Source: an uncultured Hymenobacter sp.
Lineage (GTDB): Bacteria > Bacteroidota > Bacteroidia > Cytophagales > Hymenobacteraceae
Reading direction: 5' to 3'
Length of the DNA: 64,000 bases
NCBI GenBank assembly: GCA_913776615.1
Contig: CAJYPK010000005.1
Span: 62,001 to 126,000, forward strand
A program made the position numbers and the translations under genes. Shown in pieces: positions 44,985-52,873 of this stretch. The notes beneath the pieces were generated by a model. It worked only from the letters and a program-made list of their open reading frames with translations. It did not search any database and was not told the origin of the DNA. Position 1 is the stretch's first letter. Every line of letters begins with the position of its first letter.

Positions 44985-45551
44985 AAGCTGTCATGATAAA
45001 ATTAAATTGTCTGAAACCCCATTTTGTAAAAGATTATTATAGGTTCATTTTGCTCAGGACCCTGGTGCGCGCATGTGAGCAAAACGCGCACAATCTTTCT
45101 CAACTGTCCTCTGAGTAGCAGCTGCTCTGGTCTGGCACTCGGTCTGGATGGCACTTGTATGTTGGCTATTGAGTAATGTGCGCACTAGCGTGCCCAAGAT
45201 AGTTGAAAAGGCTGATTCTAGGCGATAGTGGTACTTTTGGATATTCTTGCTAAGAATGGCCGCGCAACTTGAAGGCGGTTTCCATGCCTGCCTGCGCTGT
45301 CCAGGAAGTGGCTGCTGTGCCTTTTCAAAAAGAAATGCCCATGCCGCGTTTGAGGGGTACCGGGTCTGAGAATCGCGTTTCTTTCGGCTTCACCTCCCCC
45401 CGCCCCACTATTAGAAGCCCCCGGGGTACGGAAAACTCAACCCAAAACGCCACCGTCTGAAGAAGCCTCAGACATTTATCAGGGACGCTTAGCAGGTGGT
45501 CGAGCCCGCCTTGTTTTTGGCCCTTTTTAGCCTGCTGGTTGCCCTCAGTTC
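44985..45551. other. Gene-poor stretch between the defence operon and the XRE gene
   Basis: About 570 bp without a convincing coding frame. TACTTTTG at 45232-45239 matches the -7 box consensus, but the 63-codon frame after it (45269-45460) has no coding character. This may be a degraded gene or a regulatory or replication region of the island. Confidence 0.4.
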
Positions 45552-45803
45552 TTATTCCTGAGGTACGATGCCCGGTGCATCTACAAGGTCGCGCAGGGGC
45601 ACTTGCAGCACCTGCGCCAAGGACAGCAATACCTCCAGCGTAGGTGCGGCTTGCCCCTTCTCCATGCGCTGCACGGTAGGGCGAGAAATCTCCGCGTAGT
45701 CAGCCAATGCCTCCTGGGTGAGCTTTCGTGCCCTGCGCAGCCGCCGCAAATGGTGGCCAAAAGCCAAAATTCCGGCTGCGTGTTTCACGGTGGCAAGCTC
45801 CAT
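45552..45803 (-). CDS. XRE-family helix-turn-helix regulator
   Basis: An 83-aa protein with a Cro/C1-type HTH: FGHHLRRLRRARKLTQEALADYAEISRPTVQRMEKGQAAPTLEVLLSLAQVLQVPLRDLV, almost the whole protein. Such single-domain regulators often control integration genes or toxin-antitoxin pairs. It is divergent from the 45884 gene and may repress it or itself. It is not adjacent to an obvious toxin gene. Confidence 0.9.
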   Translation of the reverse strand: MELATVKHAAGILAFGHHLRRLRRARKLTQEALADYAEISRPTVQRMEKGQAAPTLEVLLSLAQVLQVPLRDLVDAPGIVPQE

Positions 45804-45856
45804 TGCGACCTGACGGCAAAAAGCATCTGTAGTGATGCATTTGACTTTTTTAGCCT

Positions 45857-45864
45857 TATTTTTG
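45857..45864 (+). promoter_or_regulatory. -7 box (TAnnTTTG) before the 45884 gene
   Basis: TATTTTTG, an exact consensus match 20 bp before the ATG at 45884, inside the divergent region shared with the XRE regulator. Confidence 0.45.
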
Positions 45865-45883
45865 GGAGCTATTCAGCCGACCC

Positions 45884-46336
45884 ATGAAGAAATACCTACT
45901 CACGCTGCTCTGCCTGCTGGTGCTCCGCTTACAGGCCGCCCCGCCGTTACCCGAACCAGTCGGGAGGCGTTTAGGGCTTTCGCTCATTGAGGTCATCGAC
46001 AGCATCCATAAGGAAGGCATCTACCATTACACGCATTTTCGTACTGAGCAGCGTGCCCTTGGCCCCGTAACGGGTGTTGCCTTTGAAGACAAGACCGGCA
46101 CTAAGGCGCTGACCTATGTTTTTGACCGGGGTGAGTGCACGCGCGCCACGTTGGTTTTGCCCATCACTGACTACGAGGTACAGTCCGTCACCTATGACCT
46201 GCTCTTCACTAAGCTCGGGGAGCACAAGTGGCGCACGCCGTATGGCCAGATAGAGATGGTTATTCTCACGGGGAAGGACTCCTTCCGCTACGACCACCAG
46301 CCGGTGGTATCCATTGATTTTTCGCGGGTACAGTAA
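45884..46336 (+). CDS. Hypothetical exported protein, 150 aa
   Basis: Signal peptide MKKYLLTLLCLLVLRLQA, cleaved near LQA-A. The mature part is a small beta-rich domain (YTHFRTEQRALGPVTGVAF, RATLVLPITDYEVQSVTYDLLF, WRTPYGQIEMVILTG). No family recognised. A good -7 box 20 bp upstream supports expression. It is island cargo outside the defence operon, on the opposite strand to the XRE gene. Confidence 0.6.
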   Translation: MKKYLLTLLCLLVLRLQAAPPLPEPVGRRLGLSLIEVIDSIHKEGIYHYTHFRTEQRALGPVTGVAFEDKTGTKALTYVFDRGECTRATLVLPITDYEVQSVTYDLLFTKLGEHKWRTPYGQIEMVILTGKDSFRYDHQPVVSIDFSRVQ

Positions 46337-46371
46337 CGCCGTCGATTGTTTCACTACTACTCTATCGCTGT

Positions 46372-46797
46372 ATGCTTCCGCCCCCCGCCTTCTACCTACT
46401 TACTCTCAATACCAATGTCCATATCCATTGGTCGGCTCGCGCAGCCGTTTTTATGCACGAGTGGCAGTGTCGCCTTCAAACCGCGACAGTATCTGGCCTA
46501 CAAGCCGGCGACCACGCACTGGAGGCCGCCTCATTAGTGATGAGTGCCGTTGAGCAACTGGACGACAACACAATGCGGATTTTGCGGCACATTTACGAAC
46601 TCAGCGGCCAGCTACCGGCAACAACGGAGAAGCTTTTCGTTGGTCCGCTAGAACTGCGGGTAGAAGAGCGGCAATTCGCGGTGAGTCATCAGGAGGGTGT
46701 CGAGCAATTAGCCATCACTTACCATTTTGATATTGTGCGGTATCGCTACGAGTCCCCCCACGCCGTACCCTCCTCAACCGCAGATTTTTTCAATTGA
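46372..46797 (+). CDS. Hypothetical protein, 141 aa
   Basis: Starts MLPPPAFYLLTLNTNVHI; no clear signal peptide. The rest contains a helical segment (AASLVMSAVEQLDDNTMRILRHIYELS) and beta-type segments (KLFVGPLELRVEERQFAV, YHFDIVRYRYES). Family not recognised. It starts 36 bp after the previous gene on the same strand. Coding status is likely but not certain. Confidence 0.45.
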   Translation: MLPPPAFYLLTLNTNVHIHWSARAAVFMHEWQCRLQTATVSGLQAGDHALEAASLVMSAVEQLDDNTMRILRHIYELSGQLPATTEKLFVGPLELRVEERQFAVSHQEGVEQLAITYHFDIVRYRYESPHAVPSSTADFFN

Positions 46798-47181
46798 GTT
46801 TGAGTACTGGGCGGGCAATCCTACCACAGGCATCAAAGAGCAGAACCTCGTTGGAGTAACCCCAATGTGTCCAGGTTTATTGACTCACTATACTACATTA
46901 CAACAGCAGGAAAATAAAATAAAACCCAATGCACAGGATTCGCGGGCCCCTGCCCGCGTGGGGGTTCGGGGGCCAAGAGCCCCTGATTGGTCGAACGGCT
47001 CGCGTATGTCCTAGCCCAATGGTAGTGGAAACTGGAAAATCCCTTATACGGCCCTTCCAGCTTCTTCCATAAACAACCAGCCCCCATCTCTCGAAGGAGA
47101 TGGGGGCGTTGCACTGAGCCGAGAACGCTGGAAGGAAGAAACTTCCTTATATGACAGCTTCCACCTTCCAGTGTGTTGCGC
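46798..47181. other. Intergenic region with a terminator-like hairpin
   Basis: About 380 bp with no convincing gene. It holds a perfect 11-bp hairpin (GCCCCCATCTC/GAGATGGGGGC, 47080-47107), probably the terminator of the minus-strand ATPase gene, and a CTGGAAGG/CCTTCCAG pair that flanks it. Confidence 0.5.
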
Positions 47182-48465
47182 CTAACTTATTGGCACCAGC
47201 CGACACAGAATAGTTTTGCCTTTCTGCTCACTTACCAAGGTACACGCAACCCCATCGGCATCGGGTATTGCGACTTTTGTATTTATGAGTTCAGTGAGCC
47301 GGAAGCCCACTGTTTTGGAACTGACACTAACCTTAGCGGCCAACTGATCTTTCAGCTTGGTTATTGGCATGGGCGCAGTTAGAACTTCGCTCAGCAGGGT
47401 AATAACCTGGTCGGGATGAGCGGTACGCTTTCGACTATCAAGCGCCGTTTTTACGGTCGCTGTATCTGACCGCACCAACTCTTCTTTTTCCGCATCGTAC
47501 TGAACGTTCACTTTGAAGTCTTGCGACCCCGAGCGCCGTTTGATATACTTCATTTGGAGTACCGGGCTGGGAATGCCGCTAGCAGACTTAATGAAACCCA
47601 CCTGGAGCACGGTACTAGCCTTATTCGCCAACTCCGTGCCCAGGTGACCACGCGCTTTGGTACCGCCCGGGTTTTCGTGGATGACACAGATGAAGGTTAC
47701 ATCCTGTTGGTTGACCATCACGTTGAGCAAGTCAGTGAGCAACATGCTCTCCTTCGGGTCGTTGAAATCGGCTACGCAGTCCGCCGTTTGATCCAGTACA
47801 ATCACCAAGTGCCCCGATAGCTCCTTACGAATGTATTCGAGGTAGTCACGTAGCGCCGCCAGCCGGTCGGTACGCGGAATATCCAGCAGGGAGTTGTAAT
47901 CAAAGTGCGCAAGGTTTTCGTCATGCTCATAACCCGCACGCTTCTTCATTTTTTGGACGGCCTGAATAAACTGCTCTTGCTGATTGCGCTCGGTGTCTAT
48001 ATAGCATACCGAATACGGGCCGGCGGCAGTGTTCCCCACGGCTAGTCCCAAAGTCTCCTCGCGAAAACCTCCGTGGGCAATGAGGACCGACGAGATGGTT
48101 TCGGCCACTCGACTTTTGTGAGTACCCGTCTGACCTTGAATGACATTGATTGTATGCGGCCAAATTATACCTTCTCCGTCCTGGACCAGGATGGGTGCTG
48201 TGCAGGTCACGGGGCTCGCCACGCGCTCCTTGAGCACTTGTCGGAGCATAAGCAGGTGAGGCACGTGAGAGCCATCCATACCTGCTTTTTTTGCCGTGCG
48301 TAGGGTTTGCGGTGAACCGCTTGGCTGCTCGCGTTGGCTGGCGGCGACTGGCAACACAGGCAGGGCAGGATTCAACAGTGAATCGTGCTCCTGGGCCGGG
48401 GCACCAGCGTAGTCGGTCGTCACCTCTGCGCCAGTGCCTCGGTTATTGACAAAAGAAGTATTCAA
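47182..48465 (-). CDS. RepA-like AAA ATPase of the island
   Basis: A 427-aa protein. The Walker A segment IQGQTGTHKSRVAETISSVL and Walker B-like LVIVLDQTADCVADFNDPKE, then VTFICVIHENPGGTKARGHLGTELANKASTVLQVGF, match RecA/KaiC-like RepA-type ATPases found next to integrases in Bacteroidetes islands and plasmids. The last about 70 residues (VITLLSEVLTAPMPITKLKDQLAAK) look like a winged-helix unit. It starts with TTG four bases after the HTH stop codon, so it is translationally coupled. It could drive DNA replication or mobilisation of the element. Confidence 0.75.
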   Translation of the reverse strand: MNTSFVNNRGTGAEVTTDYAGAPAQEHDSLLNPALPVLPVAASQREQPSGSPQTLRTAKKAGMDGSHVPHLLMLRQVLKERVASPVTCTAPILVQDGEGIIWPHTINVIQGQTGTHKSRVAETISSVLIAHGGFREETLGLAVGNTAAGPYSVCYIDTERNQQEQFIQAVQKMKKRAGYEHDENLAHFDYNSLLDIPRTDRLAALRDYLEYIRKELSGHLVIVLDQTADCVADFNDPKESMLLTDLLNVMVNQQDVTFICVIHENPGGTKARGHLGTELANKASTVLQVGFIKSASGIPSPVLQMKYIKRRSGSQDFKVNVQYDAEKEELVRSDTATVKTALDSRKRTAHPDQVITLLSEVLTAPMPITKLKDQLAAKVSVSSKTVGFRLTELINTKVAIPDADGVACTLVSEQKGKTILCRLVPIS

Positions 48466-48468
48466 AAT

Positions 48469-48759
48469 TTACTTCTCTTGCCGTTTCCCTTCTTCAACCC
48501 AGGCCAACAGGTCGGCTCGGTTGAAATATAGCTTATTGCCCCGCTTGCTGTGCGGAATGCCCCGCTGCTGCACGAGGGCATAGATGCGCGACTTGCTGAG
48601 CCGCGTAATTTTTACCGCCAGTTCAATCCCGCCGGTAGCATCCGTAGATGCGACGTGAGGGGCTTGCTGGATGGCGGCGAGTTCTTCGCGTATGATACCA
48701 CGAATCTCCTCCATAATTTGAGCGATACCCACGCTCAAGGTAAGGGTGTTGCCTATCAT
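48469..48759 (-). CDS. Excisionase-like helix-turn-helix protein
   Basis: A 96-aa protein. The C-terminal part AVKITRLSKSRIYALVQQRGIPHSKRGNKLYFNRADLLAWVEEGKR is the MerR/excisionase-type (HTH_17) DNA-binding domain. The N-terminus is a short coiled segment (IRGIIREELAAIQQ). The location between the integrase and the RepA-like ATPase, same strand, is typical of the excisionase/regulator of integrative elements. Confidence 0.85.
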   Translation of the reverse strand: MIGNTLTLSVGIAQIMEEIRGIIREELAAIQQAPHVASTDATGGIELAVKITRLSKSRIYALVQQRGIPHSKRGNKLYFNRADLLAWVEEGKRQEK

Positions 48760-48884
48760 TTATTGTGCTTGCCAGTAAAAGGGGATTGGAGTGAAGTAGA
48801 GGTACTGACAGGCAAAACAAATTTCGGAAGGGAGACACTGCATATTTCTTTGATATTTGGGCCCCGCAAAAGTTTTTTGGCACC

Positions 48885-50252
48885 CTAGAGGAGACCCTCG
48901 AAAGCAGCATCCACCATATTAGAAGCGAAGCTGTCCAAGTACACGGCCGTGACAGCCTCGGATTTATGCCCCATTGCCTGAGAGATGACCGCTGTCTGGG
49001 TGCCGGCTTGCTTCAAGGTAGTAGCAAAGGTGTGGCGGGCCACGTAGGTGGTGAGTGGCGTCGCGATGCCAGCTTGCTGCCCCAGTTCTTTTAGGTCCTT
49101 ATTTACCTGCCCCAGCACCTTGTGCAGTCGGTTTTTGATTTGATGGGGGGTAAGGTGACGGGCTACGTCAAGCACCGGGAAGACGTAGCTGGTTGGCGAA
49201 GCATAAGTGAAGGGCCGGTAGGCAGCTGCAATTGCGGCTGCCGGGGCAAGCAAGCGCAGTGAGAACTTGCTGCCCGTTTTCTGGCGCTCGTAGCTGAGCC
49301 GCTCTGGGTGTCCAGTGCCGACCGCCTCGCCGCTCAGATTACGCCAACGCAGTTGAGCAAGGTCTACAAAATTGATACCCCCGACATAATAGGAGAATAG
49401 AAAAACATTCTTTGCTAAATGCTGCCGCTCGTTAGCAGGGGGTAGGGCTTCCAGTTTACGCAACTCTTCGCGGCTAATGGCGCGTTTGGCCGTACTCACG
49501 TCAAACTTGCCAACTTGCAGCTTGTGCTTCTCAGCTACGGTGCGGGCAAAAGGATAAGCAGTAGCCTTCATCAGCCCCGCTGCGATGGCTTGGTTGAGTA
49601 CCGCCCTGAGCGTTCGAAATCGTAGCGACAGCGTTATTTCTCTTATGCCAGTAGCGCGTAGCGTCTGCTCCCACTCGTGGCAGAAGGCAACGTTTACTCG
49701 TTCAAAGGGTATGTCGTGGCTACTCAGCCAAGCAACCCAGGCTTCCGCCTTGCCTCGGCCAGTAGGGGGCGCAGGTGCGTTATTAATGGCGGCCACAAAC
49801 TTTGCCAACTGATTGCGCAGGTCGCGGTACACGGTCGCGTTACCCGCCTGCCCTGTTTTGAGATAGCCTGCGCTCAGCTCGTCGCAGTACGCTAGCAATT
49901 TTACTCGCCGGGCGGCCTTGCGGCCCTCAATGGCCTTGGCGGCTACGGCAGGCGCGTCGTGCTGCTCATCGGCCTCAGCGAGCTCCACCGCAGCTCCATT
50001 GTACTTGGCTTCCCACGCGGCCAGTTTTTGCAGCAGTTTTTCACGACCGGGCTCGGGATAACTCCTGCGCACCTCCTTCTTATCGGGGTTCCAATATTTC
50101 GGATGCAGGCTCAACCCCGTTGACAAATACTTCAGCTTCCTGTCCTTCGTGATGCGCACCATAAAGGGGTGCGAGCCATCGGCCAGCGTCTTTTGCTTAT
50201 AGTAGACGACCTTCACTGTCGCCTTGCCTTCCTTGTGCTCCGTCGTTGCCAT
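48885..50252 (-). CDS. Tyrosine-type site-specific integrase
   Basis: A 455-aa tyrosine recombinase of the Bacteroidetes SAM-5 group. N-terminal arm-binding domain (KVVYYKQKTLADGSHPFMVRITKDRKLKYLSTGL), central core-binding domain, and C-terminal catalytic domain with YVARHTFATTLKQAG (R-H pair), MGHKSEAVTAVYLDSF (GH and the nucleophile Tyr). The first catalytic Arg, usually in the RGINF region, is not evident (VGGINFVDL). It lies about 150 bp from attR and is transcribed away from it, as expected for the integrase of the 27.5-50.5 kb island. Confidence 0.93.
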   Translation of the reverse strand: MATTEHKEGKATVKVVYYKQKTLADGSHPFMVRITKDRKLKYLSTGLSLHPKYWNPDKKEVRRSYPEPGREKLLQKLAAWEAKYNGAAVELAEADEQHDAPAVAAKAIEGRKAARRVKLLAYCDELSAGYLKTGQAGNATVYRDLRNQLAKFVAAINNAPAPPTGRGKAEAWVAWLSSHDIPFERVNVAFCHEWEQTLRATGIREITLSLRFRTLRAVLNQAIAAGLMKATAYPFARTVAEKHKLQVGKFDVSTAKRAISREELRKLEALPPANERQHLAKNVFLFSYYVGGINFVDLAQLRWRNLSGEAVGTGHPERLSYERQKTGSKFSLRLLAPAAAIAAAYRPFTYASPTSYVFPVLDVARHLTPHQIKNRLHKVLGQVNKDLKELGQQAGIATPLTTYVARHTFATTLKQAGTQTAVISQAMGHKSEAVTAVYLDSFASNMVDAAFEGLL

Positions 50253-50256
50253 GCTA

Positions 50257-50292
50257 GTTTAAACCAACGGCGGTTTAAACGTTGGTTTAAAC
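50257..50292 (+). repeat. Right arm-type repeats with three GTTTAAAC octamers
   Basis: GTTTAAAC at 50257, then GGTTTAAACGTT, G and GTTTAAAC at 50272-50292. The second part matches the left copy (27638-27658) in 20 of 21 bases and in the same orientation. It lies right before the integrase start, so it may bind the integrase or its regulator. Confidence 0.6.
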
Positions 50293-50408
50293 AAATGTAG
50301 TCAAAAGCGGAGTAGTGATAGTTAATCACAGGCGCTTAAAATCGCTTAAAATGGTCTTTTTACTAACGCTAGGCCCTGTCGGCAAAAGATAGGTACGATA
50401 ATACTGTA

Positions 50409-50455
50409 GCTTCCCAAGCTGAGGGTCGCGAGTTCGAACCTCGTTTCTCGCTCAG
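50409..50455 (+). repeat. attR, 47-bp direct repeat of the tRNA-Gly 3' half
   Basis: Exact copy of 27543-27589: anticodon loop, T-arm, acceptor 3' strand and two more bases. The 5' half of the tRNA is missing, so it is not a functional gene. It marks the right border of the island. Confidence 0.93.
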
Positions 50456-50463
50456 TTAACCCT

Positions 50464-50497
50464 GAGGCAGTTACCTATCCGGTGGCTGCCTCTTTTT
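50464..50497 (+). terminator. Terminator behind attR, probably the original tRNA-Gly terminator
   Basis: GAGGCAGTTACC and GGTGGCTGCCTC pair (with G-T pairs) around TATCC and are followed by TTTTT. It is in the place a tRNA terminator would have before island insertion. Confidence 0.65.
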
Positions 50498-50589
50498 GTT
50501 GCTGGTTTACCGTTTGGTTTATCTTCGCCCAGCAGTTGGAGAAAAAGTAACCGTGCTGGGGGCCAGTAAGAAGGGACACAAGCTTGGTT

Positions 50590-50627
50590 GAAGCTGATGC
50601 TCTACCAACTGAGCTACTCTCGCGGGG
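50590..50627 (-). repeat. Inverted 38-bp fragment of the tRNA-Gly 5' half
   Basis: Read on the minus strand it is identical to 27511-27548 (four bases of flank, acceptor 5' strand, D-arm and anticodon stem 5' strand), then diverges within the anticodon loop. The 3' half is absent, so it is a tRNA remnant, not a gene. Confidence 0.85.
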
Positions 50628-50633
50628 GCTCCC

Positions 50634-51266
50634 TTACGGGGTTTCCTTTAAAGTGAGTTCAACAACCTGGTCATCTGCGAGTCCAGGCTCAAGCATACCT
50701 TGGAGGTTTGTTTGCTTTTTCATTTCGTAGCCGGAACGCTGCACGATGAGATAGTAGTCTCCCCAGGGCTTATGCAGCCGATACTTGCCATCTCGGTCAG
50801 TGACCATTTTCTCGGCTTCCGGCGGCGGCGGCTCAGGTCGGTTCAAATAGCGCCGGTGAAATGCCTCTACAATAACTGAAGCACCAACGATTGGGCGCTT
50901 AGTCGCCTCATCTAGTATGGTGCCAGTTATGTACTCTTCACTAAACATTCCAACCTTATACTTTTTACCCGGCGAAGGAGCTTCAATGGGTAAACGGTCT
51001 ACCGGACGCTGGAGGTGGACACTTGTATCGCGAATGAATTTGTTGACCTTCGCATTACGGTCCGAAATCAGGCCGACGCTAACGAGGAACTTAAGGTTAG
51101 CTCGACTTTGCTCGTAATCCTTGAAGTCGATGGATTGCTGGATGAGATTGGACTGGAACTGCTCGCGCTCCAGTTCGCGCTGTGCCAGCGCATTATAGTA
51201 AGCTACTCCCACCCCACCCAGCGTAGCAAAGACAGCTGCTATAAAGGTTGCCGTTCCTACTTTCAT
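50634..51266 (-). CDS. Membrane-anchored protein with carboxypeptidase-like domain
   Basis: A 210-aa protein. An N-terminal membrane helix (VGTATFIAAVFATLGGVGVAYY) is followed by a charged helical region of about 70 residues (AQRELEREQFQSNLIQQSIDF) and a C-terminal carboxypeptidase regulatory-like domain (EYITGTILDEATKRPIVGASVIVEAF, VTDRDGKYRLHKPWGDYYLIV). The function is unknown. The stop codon lies 6 bp from the inverted tRNA fragment, so its end may have been set by the recombination that created the fragment. The next gene (51277) starts upstream on the same strand. Confidence 0.6.
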   Translation of the reverse strand: MKVGTATFIAAVFATLGGVGVAYYNALAQRELEREQFQSNLIQQSIDFKDYEQSRANLKFLVSVGLISDRNAKVNKFIRDTSVHLQRPVDRLPIEAPSPGKKYKVGMFSEEYITGTILDEATKRPIVGASVIVEAFHRRYLNRPEPPPPEAEKMVTDRDGKYRLHKPWGDYYLIVQRSGYEMKKQTNLQGMLEPGLADDQVVELTLKETP

Positions 51267-51276
51267 TATTCAGGTA

Positions 51277-51525
51277 TTAGCCACTGTGCTGTTTGTAAGG
51301 AATAATTTTGTTGAGCCAAGCAGTCAGTGCATCCCGCATTACAGTGCCGGGGTGAGCTTCCGCGTAGGCGTCCAAGTGCCCGTGAATGGCTTCACGGTTA
51401 GCTGTGGTGATAGTATAGCCACGACTTTGGATGTATTGGTCCACGAAGTAGTCTACCTCGTAATCTTGGCCAAAGGCCACCCGGATGCGGTCAATCTTAC
51501 CCCGGTAGTGTTTGTTATCGCTCAT
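51277..51525 (-). CDS. Small hypothetical protein, 82 aa
   Basis: Starts MSDNKHYRGKIDRIRVAFG, soluble, with segments VDYFVDQYIQSRGYTITTANREAIHGHLDAYAEAHPG and VMRDALTAWLNKIIP. Family not recognised. It lies 10 bp upstream of the 50634 gene and could be co-transcribed with it. Confidence 0.5.
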   Translation of the reverse strand: MSDNKHYRGKIDRIRVAFGQDYEVDYFVDQYIQSRGYTITTANREAIHGHLDAYAEAHPGTVMRDALTAWLNKIIPYKQHSG

Positions 51526-51810
51526 GGGTAGGGTGAAATGTTGTTGAGATTCTAAAGTAATCGCTCAACTTATTTTCTCCATTACACCGTGAATCTATTC
51601 TTCCGGGCGAACCCCTGTTTTTATCGCCGTCCACCACCCGATGTAGGCGATAATGCACTCCGTAATCGCTTGCATCTGTAAACTTCCCCAAGTGGTAAGC
51701 CAAGAGTAAGCAGAGAATAAGCTACATCCCTTAACACGCTTCTCCCCGAGTAACTAGACAAGCTGCGCCTTAGCTTTAATGCCTTCTCAACCGCATCCAT
51801 AGCCCCACCC

Positions 51811-52767
51811 GTGAATCACCTCGCCTTCTACCTGAACCGACTGTCGAGCCTTGCAGTAGCTGCGCGGACGGTGGGTGGGGTGCGGGTGGAGGCACCCTAC
51901 AAGCCCGCGCTGCTGCTGGCGGTGCTGGAAGGGGCGGAGGAGGGGTTTATTCAGCATAATCGCATCGCCATTACTCCGGAGCTGATTGCGGCATTCAAAG
52001 CGCACTGCCAGCTATTGAGCCCGGGGCCCGAATACGCCGCCTGCCCGTTTCAGCTGCCGTTTTTTCATTTGCAGAGCAGCCGGTTTTGGCACCTGCACGC
52101 CCGGCCTGGGCGGGAGTTGGTGCTGACCTCATCCCGGTCGGTGCGCAGCTTTGGGCACTTGCGCGAAGTAATTGCCTACGCTTCGCTGGATGAGGCGCTC
52201 TGGCAACTGGTGCAACAGCCGCTGGCCCGGGAAGAAATACGGCAGGCGCTGCTGCTGCGCTATTTCCCACTAACGCGTCGCTTCTTTCGGCCGCAGGCGG
52301 GACAGGAAAAGCTGGCGGAGCTGGGCCGGCAAATGCTCGAAGAGCCCGCGGCCGTGTACAACCGCGCCGCGCCCGTGGCCGACGAAACCGAGGTGCTGGT
52401 GCGCAGCGCGGTATTTAGCCGGGAGGTGTTGCGCGCTTACCAGTCAACTTGCGCGGTATCGGGCTTGCAGCTGCTAAGCACGAGCGGCGCCGCGCCGCTC
52501 CTCGATGCCTGCCATATCGTGCCCTGGTCGGTAAGCCACGACGATACAATAGGCAACGGGCTGGCCCTGTGCCCAAATCTACACCGGGCGTTCGACCGGC
52601 ACCTTTTCTGGATTGACGCCGACTACCGGGTGCGCGTAGCGGAAGGCTTCGGTGAGCTGAGTGGGCACGAGTATGGCGTGCAGCGCTTTAACGGGCAAAA
52701 GCTCCGCTTGCCGCCGGTGCGGGCGTGGTGGCCGCGGCTGGAAAATCTGGCCGCGCAACGGCTGTAG
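51811..52767 (+). CDS. HNH endonuclease, 318 aa
   Basis: The C-terminal domain (about residues 200-285) is HNH type: CAVSGLQLLS, LLDACHIVPWSVSHDDTIGNGLALCPNLHRAFDRHLFWID, which contains the His-Asn-His metal site in the order of the HNH_2 family. The N-terminal about 180 residues (YKPALLLAVLEGAEEGFI, FQLPFFHLQSSRFWHL) match the accompanying domain of restriction-like HNH proteins. It probably cuts DNA in a restriction setting; no methylase is adjacent. The start is GTG. It lies outside the attR site, so it is chromosomal or from an older island. Confidence 0.85.
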   Translation: MNHLAFYLNRLSSLAVAARTVGGVRVEAPYKPALLLAVLEGAEEGFIQHNRIAITPELIAAFKAHCQLLSPGPEYAACPFQLPFFHLQSSRFWHLHARPGRELVLTSSRSVRSFGHLREVIAYASLDEALWQLVQQPLAREEIRQALLLRYFPLTRRFFRPQAGQEKLAELGRQMLEEPAAVYNRAAPVADETEVLVRSAVFSREVLRAYQSTCAVSGLQLLSTSGAAPLLDACHIVPWSVSHDDTIGNGLALCPNLHRAFDRHLFWIDADYRVRVAEGFGELSGHEYGVQRFNGQKLRLPPVRAWWPRLENLAAQRL

Positions 52768-52816
52768 CCCGGCCGCTACGAGCCGGCAGCCGGTTGGGAA
52801 AGCGAGCTTGCCAAGC

Positions 52817-52859
52817 AAAAAAGCGACGAACGCCCCGGCCGGGCATCCGTCGCTTTTTT
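52817..52859. terminator. Bidirectional terminator between the HNH and cold-shock genes
   Basis: AAAAAAGCGACG and CGTCGCTTTTTT are exact inverted arms with a 19-bp GC-rich loop. It serves the convergent genes on both sides. Confidence 0.85.
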
Positions 52860-52873
52860 GCTTGCTGGTAAGA

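Noticed and set aside
45269..45460. 63-codon frame after a -7 box in the island
   Set aside because: No coding character or domain; kept only as part of the unexplained non-coding stretch.
50409..50455. Second tRNA-Gly gene
   Set aside because: Only the 3' half is present (no D-arm, no 5' acceptor strand); it is attR.
50590..50627. tRNA gene on the minus strand
   Set aside because: Only the 5' half is present; there is no T-arm or 3' acceptor strand.
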